Assembly: GCA_045837725.1 (NCBI GenBank)
Contig: JBEWZL010000246.1
Location: 1-64,000 of the forward strand
Source: Vermamoeba vermiformis
Taxonomy: Eukaryota > Tubulinea > Echinamoebida
Direction: 5' to 3'
Length of the DNA: 64,000 bases
Notes under the pieces: model-generated
Database searches by the model: none
Told to the model about the DNA's origin: nothing
Seen by the model: the letters and a program-made list of their open reading frames with translations, nothing else
In this document: positions 1 through 8,909 of the stretch, piece after piece
How the letters are laid out: each line of letters starts with the position of its first letter
Position numbering within the stretch: position 1 is the stretch's first letter
Program-made: the position numbers and the translations under genes

Positions 1-33
1 CTCAACGTCAAATTAACTAACTAAATTTATTTA

Positions 34-1280
34 GTGGCAGAATACATTGATTACAAGTATTTACATCGCTGGTTGTCTGCTCGCATACTGGGGCTGAGCG
101 TTCAGAGAATTTACCGAGGCCAAATCAGTGCACTAACAACGCAGTCGAGTGGAAAAAACCTCAACTTACAGATTAAATTAGTAAGTAGACAATTATGGCG
201 TTTGCATTGTAATTCTTCACAATAGATTTACTCGCGCGGAGAACAGCTCGCACTAATTCTTCAGGATGGTTCAGTAATACTCATTCAACTCTCTAGCGAC
301 GATGTTTTTGCGTATTGCCCTCTAAACTCATTAAATAACCTAATAAATACCAGTGTTACGATCATTTGTTTTGATGGAGTTGGGTGTGTGCTCACGTGCA
401 TCCAGGCGTCTTATAATAAGCCTTGCATAACTGTGATGCCTGCATTACAATGGAATGAACGGCTTGGACCAGATATTCGACTTGAGCATGGTTTGTTCGT
501 GCACAAACTGGCTACATTGCTTAAAAACATGGACATGTCTTCTCATTTAAGTTTGTTTGAACTTCTTTGCTCACCTGGCTTTAATGGCTTTGGAGAACTC
601 ACTGCCAGTGAAATTCTTCAGCGCTTGGCACAATACTTTGGTAATTCAATCCTCTTGTGCCTTGCGATAAACTTACCTATTCAACAGGAGTTCCTCCTTG
701 GATGAATGCTTACCTTTTCCTCAGTTCCGAGTCAAACCAAAGTCTGCTCATAAATGTTTGTATGGAGTACTTGCGCCAACTTGGTGATTTTGTGGGTCTG
801 GACTTCAACTACCTTCAATTCTATCTTGTTGGATGGCAGCAATACGCCTCTCGCTATATTCATGTATACAAGCGAACAGCTTTCGGAAACAAACCAGTAC
901 ACTGTCTATCAGTGCGCACACCGTCGAGCATATTGCGATGCTTCACTACTTGTAGTTTGATAGATTTGCCATCTAATTGGTCAAATTCAGCTCTGCGAGA
1001 GGAAAAAATCAATGACAGGTTTTTACAAGGGTTGCAGCTCCATGATGTTTACGTTGGCATCACTTACACTCTTAAAATGTATGTTAATTCGAATTAGGCT
1101 TTTTAATAATTGGCTTACAGGCAACTGCAAAGTCAAATCAAAGACTTGGATGGTGATGAGACAGAGAGTGAGAATGAAGAGGACAACTTGTCAGTCAAAT
1201 CCAATGTTACAATTCGGAGAAAACTTTGTAAAAAATTTAAAAAAATGGCACAACAATACAAGATAAATAAATTTAGTTAA
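34..1280 (+). CDS. Divergent Fpg/Nei (NEIL1-like) DNA glycosylase, 5' exon outside window
   Basis: Four visible exons (about 34-180, 226-640, 688-1078, 1121-1280) join in one frame with GT-AG introns of 42-47 nt. The first visible codon follows an acceptor (tttag at 29-33), so the exon with the start, and the Pro-Glu N-terminus expected of the family, lies upstream of the window. The layout matches Fpg/Nei: an N-terminal beta-sandwich with RGEQLALILQDG (family RGKxLLLxLDDG) and LGPDI before the helix-two-turn-helix. The segment SPGFNGFGELTASEIL resembles NEIL1 FNGIGNYLRAEIL. A C-terminal stretch HVYKRTAFGNKPVHCL lies where the zinc or zincless finger sits. The family excises oxidised bases in base-excision repair. 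Odd points: the beta-hairpin lysine is Glu here and only part of the zinc-finger cysteine set is present, so activity is doubtful. A basic, acidic-patched tail of about 50 residues ends the protein. Family assignment is by eye and moderate. Confidence 0.55.
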
Positions 1281-1316
1281 TCAAAGTTTATTTTATTAAG
1301 ATGAGGTTTTGATTGA

Positions 1317-2036
1317 GGTTGCATCCTCCTGGACAACGACCTTCCTTGCCGAACAAGGTCGCATCCTCTTGGACGACAACCTCCCTTGTCGAACGAGGTC
1401 GCAACCTCCTGGACAACATCCTCCCTTGCCGAACAAGGTCGCATCCTCTTGGACGACAACCTTCCTTGCCGAACGAGGTCGCATCCTCTTGGACAACAAC
1501 CTCCCTTGTCAAATGAGGTCGCATCCTCCTGGACGACAACCTTCCTTGTCGAATGAGGTTGCATCCTCCTGGACGACAACCTTCCTTGCCGAACGAGGTC
1601 GCATCCTCTTGGACAACAACCTCCCTTGTCGAACGAGGTCGCATCCTCCTGGACAACAACCTCCCTTGCCGAACAAGGTCGCATCCTCTTGGACAACAAC
1701 CTCCCTTGTCGAACGAGGTCACATCCTCCTGGACGACAACCTCCTTGCCGAACGAGGTCGCATCCTCTTGGACGACAACCTCCCTTGTTGAACAAGGTTG
1801 CATCCTCTTGGACAACAACCTTCCTTGTCGAAAGAGGTTGCATCCTCCTGGACGACAACCTTCCTTGTCGAACAAGGTTGCATCCTCCTGGACAACAACC
1901 TTCCTTGCCGAACGAGGTCGCATCCTCTTGGACGACAACCTTCCTTGTCGAACGAGGTCGCATCCTCTTGGATGACAACCTCCTGTCAAAATGAGGTTGT
2001 GTCCTGTTGGACAACAACTTGCCGTCTAAACAAGGT
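1317..2036. repeat. 40-bp minisatellite, about 18 tandem copies
   Basis: Head-to-tail units of 40 bp, each containing the core GCATCCTC(C/T)TGGACGAC followed by CTTGTCGAACGAGGT-like sequence. Units differ at a few recurring positions (C/T, A/G); one unit near 1741 is 39 bp and the last near 1990 is degraded. The unit is not a multiple of three and lacks stops, so long open frames appear on both strands. They are by-products of the repeat, not genes. Confidence 0.95.
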
Positions 2037-2935
2037 GAAAGGAGGTCACATCCCCTCACGTGGCAAGAAAAGCCCCAGAGGGCCACTAACAACCCCATAA
2101 CCCATAGGGTGGGCAACCCTAAATATATATAAAATGAAAAACCAATAAAATTCAGCTGAATCGTCAAGAAATCAGCCAAAAACAGGGTGTAATCCATGAA
2201 AATCATTGAAAAATCGAATCACTTCTTGAAGTGTCAAGAAAACATGTCAAATGTGATTCATTTGTGAGTCTGGACGCTGTACAGCTTTGGAATCCAAAAT
2301 CAGTTCTGATTTTCCATTGCAATTCATGCTGGGCATTTTGGACATCTTCCTTCTCATTTACCATTCCTCCTTCATGTTTCTAAGTGAGAATGGCTGGAGA
2401 AAGTCTGGCCTTACTTTTCTAGAGTTTTGCAGAAAAGCAAACTCTGCGTGGACCAAAAAAAACTGCCCATATGTGCATGCACATTAAAAATTCGCGAATT
2501 GTCACCGTGACCGAGCCTCCAGCAGCTAGGTAAGCCAGTTTGAATTAATTTTTTTGTAAATCTAACGAACACATCTCCCAGCCATTTCCTTTCACTTCGC
2601 AGCGGCTTGCCATTGCATTTATGCAGTCTCAGGGGTCATTTGCATGATATTCACAGCACTGGTAGGCCTGGCCAAAGTTAGGTAAGCCTTGGAATTTAAT
2701 CAGTACTGTCTAATCCGATCTTCAGTCCTTCACAACACTTGCCCAGTGCAGATCGGTCCCCAGTGCACAGCTCACACTGTCCTCTCTGCCTTCGGTGTGC
2801 CACCGTCTGGTATTGGTTGGTGCATTGTCTCATGTCCGGCTGGTAACACCCCTTCCCATGCAGCTTGGCCAAGTATCAATAATAAATAAGCTAGATGGAT
2901 ATTTTGGCCCTGTGACTACATTGTTCTAGCTTGTA
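2037..2935. other. Gap without a convincing gene; possible spliced transcript
   Basis: No long conserved reading frame. On the plus strand two good intron signals are present: donor at 2530 with acceptor ending 2581, and donor at 2682 with acceptor ending 2725. The 100-nt exon between them is open in one frame and reads as a hydrophobic, membrane-like segment. The frame continues about 45 codons into the next exon to a stop, but no start codon can be joined upstream. It could be a noncoding spliced RNA, a remnant, or chance. AATAAATAA occurs near 2880. Confidence 0.3.
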
Positions 2936-3238
2936 AGGGGTGTAGTTTGAAGGACTACACCCTCATTCTGGGTTCACTAGGGCATAGTTTCGAGGACTAC
3001 ACCCCCATTCTGGTTCACTAGGGCGTAGTTTTGAGGACTACGCCCCCATTCTGCAGTGGTAGGGCGTAGTTTCGAGGACTACACCCCCATTCTGGTTTGC
3101 AAGGGTGTAGTTTCGAGGACTACACCCCCATTCTGGTTCACTAGGGCGTAGTTTTGAGGACTACACCCCCATTCTGGTTCGCAAGGGTGTACTTTTGAGG
3201 ACTACACCCTGTTCTGCAGTGGTAGGGCGTTATTTGCC
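2936..3238. repeat. ~41-bp minisatellite with an internal hairpin in each unit
   Basis: About seven units plus a degraded last one. Each unit carries two 9-nt arms around a 7-nt loop, for example GGGTGTAGT-TTGAAGG-ACTACACCC at 2938-2962 and GGGCGTAGT-TTTGAGG-ACTACGCCC at 3021-3045. The spacer between hairpins is CATTCTGGTTC(A/G)C-like. Some units keep perfect pairing through matched changes in both arms; others have one mismatch. Confidence 0.9.
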
Positions 3239-3287
3239 CTTCAGAACGCGAAACCCTAAACTGTAGTAACCTAATAATTACTATAAA

Positions 3288-3392
3288 GCATGCCGTACGG
3301 GGGTGCGAGGGGGCGTACAGTGTGCCGTACGGGGGTGTACAGTGTGCCGTACGGGGGTGTGAGGGGGTGTACAGCGTGCCGTATGGGGGAAA
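3288..3392. repeat. Short GC-rich tandem repeat
   Basis: About four copies of a GTGCCGTACGGGGGTG-type unit with variable spacers (roughly 22 or 32 bp), much richer in G than the surroundings. Small open frames across it look like by-products of the repeat. Confidence 0.8.
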
Positions 3393-3866
3393 AAATCCTA
3401 GCCCCAGCCCTAAATCCTATAAAGTCTTTTTTCAGCAGATCTTGCAGTTTCCCATGGCACTTTCAAAGGGATTATGTGTGTGGTTCTCCTCATGGTTCCA
3501 TTGATCTCAACTGACCTGGTAGCATTTCTTACATCCAGGTATGGAAAATGATTTTGAGAATTTTTTTTGACCCAGATTGCTTTCAGGGTAAAAGTGATTC
3601 AAGCACTTAACAATAGAGCAGCTGCAATTCAATAATTCCTGAACCTTGGCAGCACATGTTACAGCAGTTCTGCATTGCAGTTAATATTTAATGTTATTTG
3701 TTCCATGAGCAATCACTAATCCAAAGACAAAGCTTGGCAAAGATTTCCCAAGTATTTTTGTACAAATGAAGCAACACAAAACAGTAAATATTTCAACATT
3801 GGCTCACGCACTGGTATTTCAGTCCAAGCCAATTGACTAGCAATACTATTAAAGCCCTCACAGCAT
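3393..3866. other. Intergenic, no gene seen
   Basis: AT-rich sequence downstream of the stop codon of the minus-strand importin-like gene; it probably holds that gene's 3' end. No open frame, RNA gene or repeat that I can support. Confidence 0.5.
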
Positions 3867-6641
3867 TTATTTGAGCAAATTCAAAACCCATTTTGCTGCA
3901 TCAACAACTGTCTTTTCTTTGCTATTGAGAGCTGCCAATAAACATAGGTTAAGTTCTTGCATTTGAGAAAGTGCTGGCTTGATTTTGTTTCCAAGACATT
4001 GAATGATGTCCCTTCCAAATAGCATTAGAAAGACAGTTTTAAAATAAATGGACTTACCCAACAAGTGAAATGGCTGTTGCTGCGTTAATTGAACCCACAG
4101 AGCCATTGACAGTGGCAACTACTACCTTTAGTATGAATGGAACATACTCAATCAAGGCCCCTGGATTATGGTGATAATTCTGGAATAGGCTAGTCCAAGT
4201 AGAAAACCAGGCGTGTAGGAAAGCAGTGATAAAATCTTGATTGTCATAGTCTTCATCAAAATGGTCAAGCTGTCGAATTGCTTCACCAGCTTGTTGAAGC
4301 ACAACAACCACGAATTCCAAGTATGGCTCGTACGCTTCACCTCCAATTGCACCTGCAATGTCACCAAGGAGTGCAATTATCTCTGGACGTGTTCGCCGGT
4401 CTGCTGCAGGGTTTTGTAAAGCGGTTAATAGGGCCTGGACTATGGTGTTGCAGTATGGCTTGATGGCTACTGTAGTGCAGTTGCATAGGTCAACCAACAA
4501 GCCAAGTGTTGCAGTAAATGTCTGCAGTAGGTAAGTAATTGTAAATTACACATTGATGCACTTACTTGAGTATCTTGCACGTTATTCAGTAGTGGCAAGA
4601 GGATGGGCATTAAAGTCGGTAAATACTTCACGAACGCTTCTCCAGCAGCTGCAACGGTAATGAGTAAGACTGTGACAAAAACACGAGTACAAACCTGAAA
4701 CAGTGTAGCCAATAGCAATCAGTGTTTCTTCGGTGACTTCCTCGTGCAACTGTGCAAGGTAGAGTGCCATGAACTGGTCCACATACGGCGCAATCTCTGC
4801 TTGCAACTTCCGTGTAATGGCCGTGGCAGCACTGATAGCATAGGCATCTCCTTGCATGCTTTGCAAGATAACAGGAATCAGAGGTTTGATTGGTTCAATG
4901 TTTTGTTGCCGGTCAATCAACGATGATATAGCTTCATAAATTTGAAGCGAATCTCCGTTGTTGCCAGGAGCAGCCAAAGAAGAAATCAAGACTGCGATCA
5001 GCTGACCGAAATCATCTTCAAACGGATTCTCCGATTGCTCACTGTGGAAGTTAACGATGCACTGCAACATAAGTTAGTAACACGTAATTACTTTTAATCT
5101 AGGAAGACTTACGCTGTAGATGTGCTGTCGAACACTTGTGTCATCACGCAATGCTCCTAAGATAGCCTTGGACAACAGCTTATTATGAACTTGGACATGC
5201 TCAGCGTAAGTGCGATAAATTTGATCTAATTGAAACAATTAATCATTTTCTCCATAACAAATTACGACGCACTTATGGTCCACGCAGCTGAAGAACGCAC
5301 GTTAACATTGTTGAATTGCAACGATTGAATTGCTTTCAGTAGATACGATGCAGCATTTTGTTCCACGTAATCGTAGTGCTGCTCCGAAAACATTAAACCA
5401 AGGAGAACGAGCGCAACATCTCTTCGCTTCCAGTCCTAAATAACAATTAAGACACAAGTTAATCATTAAGGCTTTGTCGTACTTCGGAATCAAGATCTTG
5501 ACGCAGAATTGGCTCAACTAGTGGCACGATATCTTCGAGCACTACGTTCACCACTAATTGCAGACACGTCTCCGCGGATCTGCGGACATTCCAATCTTCA
5601 TGCTCTGTGGCTGCGTACTTGTCCTTATGTTACGTTAGTCGCTATCCATGTGGCACGAATGAAAGACTTACATCCGCAATAGCACCAATTAATAGCGGCA
5701 CCAAGTCTTTACAGCACCAGCCAATAAACAGCGATGAATTATCAGCACTCGGTTCCTGATGTTCTTCGCGATAATCTACCTCTTGATCGCAGCTTGAGGA
5801 CCAGAATTCAATCACCAGCATCTTGTTGTCTTCGGCCCCGTGCTTAAGTACTTCTTGTGTGATCTACAAATAAAATTAGACATTTTCAGATTGATTGATT
5901 TTCGCGAGTACCTTGAGAATTTTTTGGAGCAAATCCTTGTTCGCGGCCAATGCTGTGAAATACTGCGCGGGGAGCTTTTCAAGCCACACAATGCCCAGGC
6001 TGCCAAAACTAAAGTTCAAATCACAGCACGATACAGTCATCGATAGTAATTGCTCGATAGACTCTTCGTCATCAAATCCAGGAATCATATTATCACGCAG
6101 GTTGTTAGAGACCATTTCAATTTTGGTCTCAAGATCTGCATCCAAGTTAATTGGTGCGAAGTCCTGCTGTCAAATGAATATGAATATGAATATTATAATA
6201 TTTAGTGCGTACGATATGCAAAGCGTTCATAATTGAGGCGATCCCATCGAGTTTTGATCTGATCTTGAAGTATTCTTTCCAGTCAATCAACTGGTCGCCT
6301 AAAATAGCAACAATAAGCCACATATCATAGAAAATAATTAGTTGTATTACCGGGAATCACTGGGACCTTGTCTATCGAACTCGTCACGACATCCGAGGTC
6401 GGAATTGATTTTTCACTCCAGATTAATTTGGCTAAATATTTCCAAAATTCTCGCCTTGCTAAAATAGCATGCCAGTATTTGCACGTGGCGTTTATAGCTC
6501 CTGAGAACGATTTTAATATTCTTAAAAATTCGGGTCAAATCTTCTTATGCAGAACTTACTAAAGCTCGATACAGGGACTCGTAATAAAATCTGCACGATC
6601 AATTCGTCAGGAAGAACATGTAGTGGTGTTGTGCTTTCCAT
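3867..6641 (-). CDS. F-box / importin-beta hybrid protein
   Basis: The first exon (6641-6560) starts MESTTPLHVLPDELIVQIL. It splices (59-nt intron) to an exon at 6500-6351 completing an F-box of about 50 residues (SFRAINATCKYWHAIL, then WKYLAKLIW). A 52-nt intron then leads in frame to exons at 6298 and below that encode importin-beta-type HEAT repeats, with VIEFWSSSCDQE, EDWNVRRSAETCLQLV, TAWTI-like ASAAWTISQIY and EIIALLGDIAGAIGGEAY all in the order of importin-beta. The alignable part corresponds to roughly the C-terminal two thirds to three quarters of the family. The N-terminal HEAT repeats that bind RanGTP are replaced by the F-box and a short linker. An F-box normally docks SKP1 in an SCF ubiquitin ligase, and importin-beta carries cargo through the nuclear pore. 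The inferred product, about 700 residues, could present an importin-type cargo to SCF. No stop or promoter-like gap separates the two parts. Confidence 0.8.
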
Positions 6642-6785
6642 TGTTAGCAAGTGCAAGATCAAAAACGACTTTTTTTTTTGGCCTGCAAAACTCAGGCTAA
6701 GCAGCAATCTAATTTCAGGCACCCGATACGCATACGACTGTGCCAGTGCAAACAATTTAATTTTCATTTGTATTTATTAGTTTCT

Positions 6786-8673
6786 TCATTTACGCAAGCA
6801 CGATAATGCGACCTTTAGATCCCAGAAATTAATGTGCCAGTCAGTCCACGAAATCAACGTCTTTTCGTCTTCTGTTAGCGCAATGTTGCTAGCTCCATAA
6901 AAGCCGAACACTTCAAATTGAGCACCAGTGAATGCGGAACAAATAACTGGAGCATTCATAGAGACAAAGAGCACTGGACTGTATCTACTAGCTTCCAGCG
7001 CATATATACAATCTTCAACTTCTTTGCCACGATATGTTCGCGGTATCTTCGGCGCAAACTGAGATACGACCCTTTTATGGTGAATATCCAGCACGACGAC
7101 CTCGCTCTTTGTTGCCATGGCAAAATAACCTGTGGATGAAAATTAAGCACTGTGCAGCGCTAACACTGTCAATATTAATTACGTACAGGTATTAGGAATC
7201 CATTTATCAAAGAACCAGCAATCGATCACGGCCATTAACTTTTGCGTTGTTAGGTCGTAAAATCGATGTTGTTTGTCGACAACGGAATGTATGATGTGAT
7301 GCAGTTCACCGTCAATGTTTATAGTCTGCTCGCTCTTTATCTTCGCGAAGTCTTCATAGCGGGACTCAGGATAAATTGGGTGTTTCCAAGGAGGACAATC
7401 ATCAACGTAAATTTGGCACGTGTCATCAAACTGAATCTCGATTGACCTTCCTGCAATAGGCCATCTGACTTGCTAAATGCATTTGTAAATTAACAATTAT
7501 AACCCGATATTATTACGTACGAGATACGTCGCAGTCGGCACTAAAATCATTTTCGGATCTACTCTCGAGCAATAAATCCCTGGTTCTTGGTCTATGCTAC
7601 ATAAATATGCACATCTATGTAGTACGATTTTAGTTGTGAGCCGATAAGAATTTAGCTTACTCTTCGCAATTGCCAGGATTTTTTGATTTTTTCCACAAAC
7701 GCTCCTCGGTGTGCTTGCAAATTATGGACAAATTCCAGATCGATGCATGGTTATCGTGTTCCTATCATATAACTGGTGAATTACTGACCTGCGATACGAA
7801 AATAATCATAAGGACTTACTAACACTGCTAAGTGGCCACCAAATGCTATTAACTTGCTGTTTTTCGACCGCTGAAATATCTTTTTGTAGACGAATGGAAT
7901 TTCTTCGCTTAGCAAATCGACGATCTGGTGACCACCCCAATTATCGGCTTCAATCTGACCAGCGTAAGGTCCTAATGTACCTATTAGTAAAACAAATCGC
8001 AATTTATCTGTCTTACCAATTATAATGTGTCCTGGATACTTTGGAATGAAGTTGAAGGATTTTTTGTTCAAGCACGTTCTGCGATCAAGATCAGTCTCCT
8101 GTAATATGAGCTGGCCTACTTACTTTATGTTTAACGGTGCATACCCATCGACGAGTAGACTATTATTATGCACGTACACGCCTTTTTTGTTATACGAAAG
8201 CGGGGATGAGCACAGCTTCGTTTTAGGCAACTTTGATTTGCGTCTACCAAAGAATATAATTTAAATATTATAAATTATTTAATTAAAGTCAAACCACTTA
8301 CGTGCTTTTTTCCAGCTTCACAATTCTGTTCACCTGAAATCAAATAAAATGTAATTTAATTTACTAGTAATTAAACTAATGGAGACTTACTTCCTCGCGC
8401 CAATTAATACTCGTATCGTCTATGTATTTTATTTTATTTAGCCTCTTTTTGAATCGTTCGTTAAAGATGCTTCTCCAAGCAATGGCATTGTCCAGCGATT
8501 TGTAGAAAATTTTTGTGCTTTGTTTTAACCTGCTCAAGTCCTTCCCACTGATTTGACATAAAATCGGCTCTAATATTTCGGGCGGAAGGTTGGTGATAAA
8601 GTCTGCAAGAATAATTAAAATGAAATCAGAATTTGCTTCTTCGTTTACCTTGCAGACTTGATTCGTTTTCCAT
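6786..8673 (-). CDS. F-box protein with probable beta-propeller C-terminal region
   Basis: The start exon MENESSLQ joins to an F-box: NLPPEILEPILCQISGKDLSRL, in two parts NLPPEILEPILCQ and ISGKDLSRLKQSTKIFY. About ten exons follow, with repeated short strands and Trp-Asp-like turns (IAFGGHLAVL, ISWTDWHINFWDL, HHRFYDLTTQKLMAVID-like), typical of a WD40/kelch-like propeller but not assignable to a named family. F-box proteins recruit substrates to SCF ligases; the propeller would be the substrate reader. One junction near 8098-8180 is ambiguous: the nearest donor leaves only a 25-nt intron with the wrong phase, so a longer intron is more likely. The stop lies 145 bp upstream of the F-box/importin gene on the same strand, so two F-box genes sit side by side. 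Confidence 0.65.
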
Positions 8674-8909
8674 TGTCTAACGTTTGCTGCACCAACTGCG
8701 TTTTACTAATTAATTTTTGTTGTAAGGCAAAATAATAAGGCGGAGCACCTGTCAGCTTTTCGTCCCATCCGCACTGCGAAATGGCTGAGAAATAAAAAAC
8801 CGAACACTCGAGATTTATTAAACAACGTTTGCAGGCGAAGATGAAATGCACTATTTCCTTCGCCAACAATTATAAGCTCTATAATACAAACTCAGAGAAT
8901 TGCATTCAA

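Noticed and set aside
1277-2206. Open frames of 60-309 residues on both strands over the 40-bp array
   Set aside because: They exist in several frames at once because the repeat lacks stops; no start context, introns or family match.
2936-3238. CRISPR array
   Set aside because: Units are contiguous with near-identical spacers, the genome is eukaryotic and no cas genes are present; it is a minisatellite.
6522-6767. Start of the F-box/importin gene further upstream (MKIKLFALAQS...)
   Set aside because: The extension runs through a poly-pyrimidine stretch and overlaps the expected promoter; MESTTPLHVLPDE gives a normal short lead-in to the F-box.
8098-8130. A 25-nt intron in the F-box/propeller gene
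   Set aside because: GTAAGT...ACAG is present but leaves the wrong phase; a longer intron using an upstream donor fits the frame and the size range here.
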